DNA from: Mycolicibacterium chubuense NBB4
GTDB lineage: Bacteria > Actinomycetota > Actinomycetes > Mycobacteriales > Mycobacteriaceae
Direction of reading: 5' to 3'
DNA: 64,000 bases
NCBI RefSeq assembly: GCF_000266905.1
Contig: NC_018023.1
Coordinates: 1 to 64,000, forward strand
A program made the position numbers and the translations under genes. The notes below the pieces were generated by a model. It was not told where the DNA came from. It saw only the letters and a program-made list of their open reading frames with translations, and did not search any database. Below are positions 18,369 through 25,946 of this stretch, in pieces (within the stretch, counting starts at the first letter, position 1; the number at the start of each line of letters is the position of its first letter).

Positions 18369-19717
18369 GATGCTCCGCCATTCTGGATAACGGTGTCGAT
18401 GAAGTAGCGTGCGGAGCCCAACACGTCGGCAGACTCAATGACGTCGGCGATCTGGTCAGCGGTGAGGTAGCGGTGTATCCGACTGTCGGATAACAGGGCC
18501 TCGGCGAGCGAGGAACGATCGCCAATTCCCTTCATCGTCGCGTCGTAGAGCAACTGCTGGGCGGTGTGCTTCCCCACGGAACCGGAGAGCGTCCGAAGTG
18601 CTGCCGCAGACTGCACGTATCCGCCTCGCGCTATGAGGTTGTCACGCATGCGCTGAGTATTGACTCGCAATCCGGAAAGGAGATCAATTGCTAATCGCGT
18701 AGCAACACAGGCTAGTTGACACGCTTCGGGCACAACGACCCACTCGCATTTCCAAGACCTGCCATCACGCTCATGCTCGCTGAGGATGCCCTCCAAGGCA
18801 ACAGAAGCATCGGCCCGTACCAGCCGCGAGAGCGTGACGAGGTGCTCTGAGATCTCCGGATTGACTTTGTGGGGCATCGTGATACTTCCGACGGTGCCGT
18901 GCTTATGCGGCTCCTGAAGTTCATCGATTTCCGGTCTTTGGAGTTCGTAAATCTCTTGTCCGATCTTGCCGATCGTCGCGGAGATCATCGCCAGCAGTGT
19001 GACGAACTCAGAAATCCTGTCTCTGGATGTGAGCCAGGGGATTTCAGGAACCTTCAGTTCCATCCGCCGCGCGAAGGCGCGCAGCATAGGCACTGCGGCG
19101 TCACCCCAGAACTCCATCGTTCCAAGGGCGCCGCCGAGCTGGACGAACTCCCACCGTGTCCTGCCCTCACGCAAGCGTTCGAGGTGACGACGAAGTTCAG
19201 AGACCCAGACAGCAGCTTTATAGCCAAACGTGATCGGCAATCCGGGCTGGCCGTGGGTGCGACCGCACATGATTGTGTCACGGTGTTCCACGGCCAGGCG
19301 CACCGCTTCTGACTCTAACGTTTTCAAATCGCGTTGCACAATGTCCCCGACGCTACGCATCACCGTCGCAAACCAAGTGTCTGTGAGATCCTGGACGGTG
19401 GCGCCGTAGTACACCCACTCGCGCGCAGGCTCCGGAAGCACCTGTTGGAGGCAACGGATCAGGCCCAAGGTCGAATGCCCTGTCGCTCTGGTCTGCTCGG
19501 CGATTTCATCGATGTCTAGCAGCGCCACGTCTGCGTGCTCACAGATCATCTGAGCACAATCGGCCGGAATTATTCCTACCTCGGCCTGTGCCTCAGCCAG
19601 CTTCGCGAGGATGTCCAACCATCCCTGGAGTCGGGCGGTCTCATCGAGCAACCCGCGCACTTCGTCGGTACCCCAAAGATGTCGGTAAACAACCGAATCA
19701 AGCACGCTGGTGCTCAT
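18365..19717 (-). CDS. Aspartase/fumarase-superfamily enzyme, CoM biosynthesis (adenylosuccinate-lyase-like)
   Basis: A 450-residue adenylosuccinate-lyase-like protein with well-kept superfamily regions: GATVQDLTDT (105-114), CGRTHGQP with His155, and the flexible-loop signature GSITMPHKVNP with Lys284. Because its active-site motifs are canonical it is the better candidate for a beta-elimination step, such as phosphate release from phosphosulfolactate (the XcbC1 activity). True purine synthesis is unlikely given the operon. It overlaps the upstream Cys-rich gene by 20 bases and the PLP gene by four. Confidence 0.82.
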   Translation of the reverse strand: MSTSVLDSVVYRHLWGTDEVRGLLDETARLQGWLDILAKLAEAQAEVGIIPADCAQMICEHADVALLDIDEIAEQTRATGHSTLGLIRCLQQVLPEPAREWVYYGATVQDLTDTWFATVMRSVGDIVQRDLKTLESEAVRLAVEHRDTIMCGRTHGQPGLPITFGYKAAVWVSELRRHLERLREGRTRWEFVQLGGALGTMEFWGDAAVPMLRAFARRMELKVPEIPWLTSRDRISEFVTLLAMISATIGKIGQEIYELQRPEIDELQEPHKHGTVGSITMPHKVNPEISEHLVTLSRLVRADASVALEGILSEHERDGRSWKCEWVVVPEACQLACVATRLAIDLLSGLRVNTQRMRDNLIARGGYVQSAAALRTLSGSVGKHTAQQLLYDATMKGIGDRSSLAEALLSDSRIHRYLTADQIADVIESADVLGSARYFIDTVIQNGGAS

Positions 19718-20633
19718 CGTCGCTCCCGGCTTGTAGATTGCTCACTGGGGGAACTCCGGTCAAATATCTCAGCGCCTCTCGGACCTCATCGAGGTTCGAG
19801 CCCCACGGGACCACCGCGGCACCGGGTTCGAATCTGGTCCCTCGCTCGATCAGACAGCATTTAGCCAGTGTCAGTTCGCCCGGCCCGCGAGCAGTCGCGG
19901 CGGGACAGATGTCGATGCGATCAGGCTCGTCATCGTAGAAATGGCGATGAAACTCTAACGACCGGGTGCATCCAATCATCAACCAGTTCAAACGATCCGC
20001 TGGGCGAGTGTCGAGAAAGGAGACTCTGCCAGCGATTTCGGTACCGGCACCTCGGCACGGCAACAAATAGTCGGATGCTGGATTTCGCTGGGCTAACTCC
20101 GTGATGTCCACGGCGTCGAGTTGTAGTTCGATCGGCGGAAGCTCCTCGTCGAACGCGATGGCTTGCTGCGCCATCGCAAAGAGCTTCGGGGGCCAGGGTG
20201 GGACGACTTCTGTCAACCGGACGGGGATCGGACGGGGATCCCAAATGAAATTGATATGTTGATAACGGCCCTGCACGACGTACGCGAGGACACCAGCTCT
20301 GTGATGTGCTTGAGCTGCCGTCGCTAACGCCGTGGCATTGCCTACGTCGGTATCAGGCGATTCGATGAACGCGACCCGCTCAGGAAGCGCTAGCACTCGC
20401 AGCTCGACAACGGGCGAGAACAACGGTGCAGAGGATTCCTTGACGACAGCGACGAGCGCAGTGCGGTCCTTCCTGCGTAGCGCGAGGAACGAGGTGCGTC
20501 GGTAAACTTCACGGCCGGCCAGGTAATGCGTAATTGCGGCCTCGGTGAGATCGAAATCGACCTCCTGGACCGATAATCCGCGGTAGGGCCGGGTGATCTC
20601 ATTGACGGCAGGTAGCGCGATCATCGTCGACAC
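19698..20633 (-). CDS. Cys-rich protein of unknown function in the CoM operon
   Basis: A 311-residue protein lying between phosphosulfolactate synthase (13-base overlap) and the first lyase (20-base overlap), so it is co-translated with CoM enzymes. It has no signal peptide or membrane segment. The C-terminal half carries Cys193 (LLPCRGAG), Cys222 (MIGCTRS), His229/His231, Cys243 (DICPA) and Cys259-Cys260 (AKCC). This spacing could bind a metal or iron-sulfur centre. A central WDPRPIPVRLTEVVPPWPPK motif (131-150) is reminiscent of a DUF7714-type actinobacterial family. It is not one of the four Xcb proteins I know of. It might be a missing pathway enzyme, a sulfur carrier or a scaffold. The start is GTG 20633, or ATG nine bases in. 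Confidence 0.75.
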   Translation of the reverse strand: MSTMIALPAVNEITRPYRGLSVQEVDFDLTEAAITHYLAGREVYRRTSFLALRRKDRTALVAVVKESSAPLFSPVVELRVLALPERVAFIESPDTDVGNATALATAAQAHHRAGVLAYVVQGRYQHINFIWDPRPIPVRLTEVVPPWPPKLFAMAQQAIAFDEELPPIELQLDAVDITELAQRNPASDYLLPCRGAGTEIAGRVSFLDTRPADRLNWLMIGCTRSLEFHRHFYDDEPDRIDICPAATARGPGELTLAKCCLIERGTRFEPGAAVVPWGSNLDEVREALRYLTGVPPVSNLQAGSDDEHQRA

Positions 20634-21394
20634 GCGGGGTTCGTACGGGGAGCAGTGTCGGCACGCAGCCCAAGTCGTAATGTCTCGACCGCGAGGGGAT
20701 CCTCGAGTGCGATGTTGCCGATATTTACGGTCGGTCCGAAGCGCCTGATCAGTTCTACCTGTTGAGCTTTTCGCGGTGCTTCGAAGATGACGCGCTCGGT
20801 GCCAAGCGTCGCAATGGATTCGACGAGATCAGTCCTCAGCGACCCGTCGGTGTCATACAAGCCCACCGTGCCCGATTCGCGACCCTCAGCGATGACATAG
20901 GACGCGCCGGCGTCGAGGTCGGCACGCATCTCGCTAATCCATTGCTCCGCTACCACCGGCGCGGAGGCATCCTTGGCGCCCGTCTCGGCAAGCACGATGA
21001 ACTCCTGGGCGAATCGGCTCACCAACGAATTCTTCTGTATCGTCGTCATCATTTGCATGCCGTTGGACACCTCGACAGCATCGATACCAATATCGCTCGC
21101 CCAGTTGCGCAGCTCTGCCACCCGGCCCTGTGCCTGACATATCTCCAACAGGGTGCCGCCTAGACAGCTGATCACCCCATGGGAATGACAGAGCGCCACT
21201 CGCGCCTTAAGGTGCGGGTCGATGTAGGCGGTGCCCCAGCCGATCTTAAGCACGTCGACGAACTGCCCCGCTCCAGCCAACACCCCTTCTAGGGCGCTGG
21301 TCGGCAGCCCCTTGTCCAGGACGTGCGTGAGCCCAGTCTGCCGCGGCTTTCCCTGCCGCACGGGCAATTCGAGAAAATCAGGAGTCTCCCACAC
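20621..21394 (-). CDS. comA: Phosphosulfolactate synthase (ComA/XcbB1)
   Basis: A 257-residue ComA-family TIM-barrel enzyme. It adds sulfite to phosphoenolpyruvate to make (R)-phosphosulfolactate, the first committed step to coenzyme M in both archaea and bacteria. Family stretches include GLTHVLDKGLP, VDVLKIGWGTAY, CLGGTLLEIC, DAVEVSNGMQMM and IAEGRESGTVGLYD. The GTG start follows a GGAGG ribosome-binding site. It is the first gene of the minus-strand CoM operon and is transcribed divergently from the disulfide reductase gene. Confidence 0.93.
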   Translation of the reverse strand: MWETPDFLELPVRQGKPRQTGLTHVLDKGLPTSALEGVLAGAGQFVDVLKIGWGTAYIDPHLKARVALCHSHGVISCLGGTLLEICQAQGRVAELRNWASDIGIDAVEVSNGMQMMTTIQKNSLVSRFAQEFIVLAETGAKDASAPVVAEQWISEMRADLDAGASYVIAEGRESGTVGLYDTDGSLRTDLVESIATLGTERVIFEAPRKAQQVELIRRFGPTVNIGNIALEDPLAVETLRLGLRADTAPRTNPACRR

Positions 21395-21561
21395 GGTCCC
21401 TTACCTCCGACGCTGCGATGTCCAGCAACACTCACGGTAGGGTCACCAGCCCCACGCGTCTTTGTCTCACGCGGCCTAATAATCGCCCGGAGTTAACCCT
21501 TGCGGGACATGGATGGGCGATGTCCGGAGAACTACCGTTCGTCAGGTAAAGGAGGCCCCAG
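21395..21561. promoter_or_regulatory. Divergent promoter region between comA and disulfide reductase
   Basis: This 167-bp spacer must drive the CoM operon leftward and the flavoprotein/SDR pair rightward. It contains a GGACAT...ATGTCC dyad (21505-21510 and 21520-21525) and a second copy of GCGATGTCC near 21415. A shared regulator could act here. No confident -10/-35 pair was assigned. Confidence 0.5.
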
Positions 21562-22956
21562 GTGAGCAACCGGCTTGTCGTGGTGGGGAGTGGAGCGGCC
21601 GGAATGTCGGCCGCATCCGCCGCCCGCCGAACCAATTCAGATCTTGAGATCGTGGTGCTGGAGTCCGGCAACCACGCGGCATACGGCCTATGTGGTTTGC
21701 CGTACTACGTTTCCGACGTCATCGCCGAATCGGACGATTTGTTCGCGTATCGTCCCGAATTCTTTCGCGAAAAGCGGCGAATCGATTTGCGATTCGGTGT
21801 TGAAGCCACACGTCTGGACCCCGATCGCAAAGTGCTCGCCGTAAGCCAAGACGGCGTCGGCTACGAAATCGGATACGACAGCCTGGTTCTCGCCACCGGC
21901 GGCAGCCCGATCGTTCCGGGTGCGCTGGCAGCCCAAAGCGATCGCATCTTCACCGTTCGGAACCTGGACGACGCGGTCCGTCTGCACCGACTGCTCGATG
22001 AGCGCAACGTCCGTCGGGCACTCATCGTGGGAGGCGGGTATATCGGCCTTGAGATGGCAGAAGCTCTTGCCGAGCGCGGCGTCGCGGTCACTATCGCCGA
22101 AGCGTTGCCGATGGTCTTGCCCAACTTCGATGAAACCATCGGTGAACGGGTACACGCCGAACTAGTGCGTAACGGTGTCGCTGTACGGCTGGGCTGCCGA
22201 GTTGAATCGGCCGTCGACGACGGGTCATGTCTGCAGGTCTCGATGGGCGACGAGCGTATCGAGGTCGACCTCATGGTGGCCGCGGTCGGGGTACGAGCAG
22301 GCTCAGCACTGGGATCGGACGCGGGGGCCGTTTGTGGACCTGGTGGCGCATTGGTGGTTGACGAACACATGCGGACTTCACTGCACTCGGTGTTCGCGGC
22401 CGGTGATTGCATCGCGCCCTATCACCGAATCCTTAGGCGCCCGGCTTTCATCCCGCTGGGGCCAGCGGCCAACAAGACGGGTCGAGTGGCGGGCGTCAAC
22501 GCCGCGGGTGGCGAGGCGCGCTTCGCCGGAGTACTGGGGACCGCAGTGGTCAAGGTCTTTGATCTCGCCGTAGCCCGCACCGGTCTCACCCTGGTCGAAG
22601 CCTCAGCAGAAGGCATCGACGCGATAGCGACGCAAGCTGTCGGAAAGTCACGCGCGAAGTACTACCCGGGCTCCGAGTCAGTCACGGTTCGGCTCATTCA
22701 TCGCCCCGACGGCCGCCTGTTGGGAGCACAAATGGTCGGCGTCGGCGACGGTGTCGCAAAACGAATCGACGTCGCCGCCATCGCATTACAGGCAGGGTTC
22801 GACGTTAGTGCGCTTCTGGACTCCGATCTGTCCTACGCGCCGCCTTTCGCCCCCGTCTATGAACCCATTCTGCTCGCCGCCCAGGCGGCCGGCGCAGATC
22901 AGACATCAACCACAGCCGGGGTAGCCGGCACCGACAGACATGGAGTCAAGCAATGA
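21562..22956 (+). CDS. CoA-disulfide-reductase-like flavoprotein, possible CoM disulfide reductase
   Basis: A 464-residue FAD/NAD(P)-dependent pyridine nucleotide-disulfide oxidoreductase. It has an N-terminal FAD motif (VVGSGAAGMSAA), a single redox Cys in YGLCGLPYY (as in CoA disulfide reductase and NADH oxidase/peroxidase), an NAD motif (IVGGGYIGLEMAEAL) and the second FAD segment (VFAAGDCI). The C-terminal dimerisation domain is present. Beside CoM synthesis genes it could keep CoM reduced by cleaving CoM disulfide or mixed disulfides, or serve the final reduction of the bacterial CoM pathway; both are inference. The GTG start follows AGGAGG, and it overlaps the SDR gene by four bases. 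Confidence 0.82.
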   Translation: MSNRLVVVGSGAAGMSAASAARRTNSDLEIVVLESGNHAAYGLCGLPYYVSDVIAESDDLFAYRPEFFREKRRIDLRFGVEATRLDPDRKVLAVSQDGVGYEIGYDSLVLATGGSPIVPGALAAQSDRIFTVRNLDDAVRLHRLLDERNVRRALIVGGGYIGLEMAEALAERGVAVTIAEALPMVLPNFDETIGERVHAELVRNGVAVRLGCRVESAVDDGSCLQVSMGDERIEVDLMVAAVGVRAGSALGSDAGAVCGPGGALVVDEHMRTSLHSVFAAGDCIAPYHRILRRPAFIPLGPAANKTGRVAGVNAAGGEARFAGVLGTAVVKVFDLAVARTGLTLVEASAEGIDAIATQAVGKSRAKYYPGSESVTVRLIHRPDGRLLGAQMVGVGDGVAKRIDVAAIALQAGFDVSALLDSDLSYAPPFAPVYEPILLAAQAAGADQTSTTAGVAGTDRHGVKQ

Positions 22957-23726
22957 CTGGACGCATGGCAGGAAAAGTCGCGCTGATCACCGGCGGTGGT
23001 TCGGGGATCGGTCGCGCAGCGGCGCAGCAGTTCGCCCGTGAGGGTGCGAAGGTGGCCGTTCTCGATCTGCGGGCTCAAGCGGCCACGGAGACCGCCGACA
23101 TCATCAACAGCGCCGGAGGAACCGCGATCGCTGTGACGGCCAACGTCGCAGTGGCTTCGGAGGTTGAAGCCGCAGTTGCCGAAGTGGTGTCCCGACTGGG
23201 GGCCGTCACTGCCCTGTACAACAACGCTGGTGTTGACAGTGCCGGCAACGTCGAGGTAACGGAGGAACGTGACTGGGACCGTTGCTTCGACGTCAACGCC
23301 AAGGGCACCTACCTGATGTCAAAGGCGGTTATTCCCCACATGCGCGCCGCTGGTGGAGGATCGATTGTGAACCAGGGCTCGGTGGCTGCCATGGTCGCTG
23401 TGCCCAACTTCGCCGCTTACTGCGCAGCCAAAGGCGCGGTAGTCGCGCTAACGCGCTCGATGGCAATTGATTGCGCCCCCATGGGTATCCGCGTCAATGC
23501 GATCTGCCCGGGCACGGTTTTCACTCCACTGATGGAACCGATGTTGCGCGCGCGGGGCGACGGCGATCTGGAAGCTGGCCTGGCCAAGACGGTAGCCAAA
23601 TATCCGATCGGACGCCTTGGAGCCCCCGAGGACATCGCGGCAGTCGCATTGTTCCTATCGAGTGAGGAAGCGTGCTTCTTGACAGGTTCTACCGTCGCGG
23701 CCGATGGCGGCATGACGGCTCAATGA
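22953..23726 (+). CDS. xecE: SDR, (S)-2-hydroxypropyl-CoM dehydrogenase-like
   Basis: A 257-residue short-chain dehydrogenase with TGGGSGIG (13-20), NNAG (90-93), Ser143, Tyr156 and Lys160. The triad numbering and the stretches AAYCAAKGA, VNAICPGTV, AKYPIGR and DGGMTA closely match Xanthobacter S-HPCDH as I recall it. S-HPCDH reads the CoM sulfonate with Arg211/Lys214. Here the Lys is kept (Lys216 by alignment), but the Arg position appears to be Thr213 next to Lys212. It should oxidise an S-hydroxyalkyl-CoM, or achiral hydroxyethyl-CoM, to the keto/aldehyde form. It is translationally coupled to the disulfide reductase. Confidence 0.75.
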   Translation: MTGRMAGKVALITGGGSGIGRAAAQQFAREGAKVAVLDLRAQAATETADIINSAGGTAIAVTANVAVASEVEAAVAEVVSRLGAVTALYNNAGVDSAGNVEVTEERDWDRCFDVNAKGTYLMSKAVIPHMRAAGGGSIVNQGSVAAMVAVPNFAAYCAAKGAVVALTRSMAIDCAPMGIRVNAICPGTVFTPLMEPMLRARGDGDLEAGLAKTVAKYPIGRLGAPEDIAAVALFLSSEEACFLTGSTVAADGGMTAQ

Positions 23727-23830
23727 TGGATGACGGCGATGATGCGACATAGCTGGCGTCAGCTGCGCGCCCGGAGGCACCCGGCGCCGGCGTATCGAGT
23801 GATCGACCGCCTTCACGTGGAGCGCAGCGT

Positions 23831-24005
23831 GAACGTGACGATCGAACAGATCTCCTTGACGGTTTCGGGCTGGTTGGCCGAAATCGGGACCGCCAGTCCG
23901 CTAGCCGAGGAGCTAAGCCAAGCTGTCGCCGCAGGCGACTGGCAGAAAGTTCGCCGGATCGCCGAATGCTTGTCGGTCGATGTTGCCGAAATAGCGGTCA
24001 GGTGA
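23831..24005 (+). CDS. Possible small protein, unknown function
   Basis: A 57-residue frame beginning at a GTG preceded by GGAG. It is predicted mostly helical, with an acidic pattern (TIEQISLTVSGWLAEIG, QAVAAGDWQKVRRIAECL). No family was recognised. It lies 100 bp after the SDR gene and just upstream of the IS110 remnant, so it may be an intact small gene or a fragment. Confidence 0.35.
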
Positions 24006-24210
24006 TCGGGGTCTGCAGCCCGGGTTTTCTAGGTGCCGGTTCGGATCGCTCGCTCTCATACCTGCCGCCCTAGTGGGTTGGCTCTTAGACGGCAAGCGTC
24101 CCGGGTCGGTGCCGTCGGCTGGGAGTGGCTGAAGAGAGGCCTGCAAAGCCGAAAGTTGTTGTGCCCTCCCGCTACCCATCATTGGCGAGCGCAAGGAGGA
24201 ACACCGCCCC

Positions 24211-25212
24211 GTGACTGAAGCACTACAGACCGGTCGTGTTGTGATCGCCGTCGATCCGCACAAGGCACCCTGGACAGCGGCCGCCGTCGATGCCGCGCTG
24301 CAACCCGTGGACGTCATCCGGGTTGACGTCGGCCCGGAAGGCTACCGGCGGCTGCGGCGCTTCGCTCAGCGCTGGAGCGACCCTGGCTGGGCCATCGAAG
24401 GCGCAGCCGGCCTGGGCGCCCCACTGACCCAGCGGCTACACGCCGACGGAATCAACGTGACCGACGTACCCGCCAAACTTGCCGCTCGAGTGCGGGTCCT
24501 CTCCACCGGGCACGGCCGCATGACCGACGAGACCGACGCCATCTCGGCCGGTATCGCCGCCCTGACCGCCACCCGGCTTCACACAGCCTCGGTCGACGCG
24601 GCCATCACCGCCCTGCGCGCCGTAGTGGAACACCGCGAGGACCTGGTCAAAACGCGGACTCAAACCGTCAACCGGTTGCACGTCCTGCTGACTCACCTCA
24701 CGCCGTCAGGAGCTGCGCGTGGCCTGACTGCTGACCGCGCCGCCGACATCCTGCGCCAGATACAGCCCCGCGAAACCGGCCTCAAAACGCTGCGCAGCCT
24801 TGTCGCTGACCTCGTCGCCGAGATCCGCGCACTGGACCGTCGCATCGCCAAAGCCGCCGGCGACATTGCAGCCGCCGTCGAAACATCCGGAACCACCCTG
24901 ACCGAGCTCACCGGAATTGGGGTCCTCAACGCCGCCAAGATCATCGCCCGAGTCGACACCATCGACCGCTTCCGCTCAGCCGACGCGTTCGCCACCTACA
25001 CCGGCACCGCGCCCATCGCAGCCTCCTCCGGCGATGTGTCAGGAGGTCCACGTGCGTCAACACACGGACCCCGAAAGGAATCAGTTACAGATCCCTTCCT
25101 GACACCTCCGGAGGCATTTGAGAAGGATCGACTCGATCTATATCAGCCCGACCGCGCACCGCGATCCGTAACTGGCGGATCTTTATCCCGCCATCAGATG
25201 GCCACTTGCTAG
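24211..25212 (+). pseudogene. IS110-family transposase, 3'-truncated
   Basis: The first roughly 276 codons encode an IS110-type DEDD transposase: VVIAVDPHKAPW (first Asp), WAIEGAAG, TDETDAISAG and a Transposase_20 start at LTGIGVLNAAKII and YTGTAPIAASSGDV. Family resemblance stops at about 25038. The remaining roughly 58 codons are unrelated and include inverted-repeat sequence. The part that should carry the C-terminal catalytic serine is missing, so the copy is probably dead. A rearrangement at this spot joined it to other IS-end-like sequence. Confidence 0.8.
25036..25174. repeat. IS-end-like inverted repeats at the IS110 breakpoint
   Basis: GTGTCAGGA (25036-25044) is perfectly inverted as TCCTGACAC (25097-25105). 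CAGTTACAGATC (25082-25093) is inverted with one mismatch as GATCCGTAACTG (25163-25174). The first repeat starts where IS110 homology ends. These look like residual terminal repeats of another element, but no second transposase is present. Confidence 0.5.
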
Positions 25213-25339
25213 TCCCGCGAGGACAGTTTCTCGTTCTTTTTCTGTCCACGGGGTACTAGCGCAAGATTGAGCAGAGTGACTAACGTCTCACCTAGATGCG
25301 CCGTGTGACGTATATAGGTAAAGAGGAGATGCTACAAAC

Positions 25340-25936
25340 ATGAGGACTTCGGATACGGCGGCTGTAGGGGTTATGGGGGTATCCCTCGCCGCGGGTGACC
25401 ACGTCTGTGCGTTCTACCCGACCCTTGCGGAGCGCAACGAGATCTTGCTTCCTTACCTCAAAGAGGGACTCAATCATGGTGACAAGTGCATATGCATCGT
25501 GTCCGACGACTCGGCGGATAGCGACCTCGACTCGGTCAGGTGCCTTTCGCAGCACACCGGTCAGCTGGAAGTCGACCACAGTGGTGACACGTACCTCAAG
25601 GGCGGCAACTTCTCGTCCGACCGGATGCTGAAGTACTGGAATTCTGCTATCAGCCAGGCTGTCGATGACGGGTTTGACTTTGCTCGAGGAGCGGGTGAGA
25701 TGACCTGGGCCTTAGAGAAGATGCCCGGCGTGGAGAACCTGGTGTCCTACGAGTCGCAGCTGAATAGCGTGTTGCGTGATTATCCGGCTGTGATCGTCTG
25801 TCTGTACGAGCTCGGCCGCTTCAGCGGCGATCTGCTGGTGGAGGTGCTTAAGACGCACCCGAAGGTGATTTTGGGTGGGATCGTGCTTGAGAATCCTTAC
25901 TACCTTGAGCACAACGAATACCTCACCTCCCGGTAG
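25340..25936 (+). CDS. MEDS-domain (DcmR-like sensory) protein
   Basis: A 198-residue protein made almost entirely of a MEDS domain, the sensory domain named from methanogens/methylotrophs and DcmR, the dichloromethane regulator. Typical segments are GDHVCAFYPTLAERNEILLPYLKEGL and the later CLYELGRFSGDLLVEVLKTHP. It has no DNA-binding domain. It lies 10 bp upstream of a PucR-type regulator and is likely its sensing partner for alkene, epoxide or a CoM conjugate. The start follows AGAGGAG. The sensory ligand is unknown. Confidence 0.85.
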   Translation: MRTSDTAAVGVMGVSLAAGDHVCAFYPTLAERNEILLPYLKEGLNHGDKCICIVSDDSADSDLDSVRCLSQHTGQLEVDHSGDTYLKGGNFSSDRMLKYWNSAISQAVDDGFDFARGAGEMTWALEKMPGVENLVSYESQLNSVLRDYPAVIVCLYELGRFSGDLLVEVLKTHPKVILGGIVLENPYYLEHNEYLTSR

Positions 25937-25946
25937 GGCCGCCTGA

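Noticed and set aside
18365..19717. Purine-biosynthetic adenylosuccinate lyase (purB)
   Set aside because: The family motifs fit, but overlap with comA-operon genes and the paired second superfamily member point to CoM synthesis.
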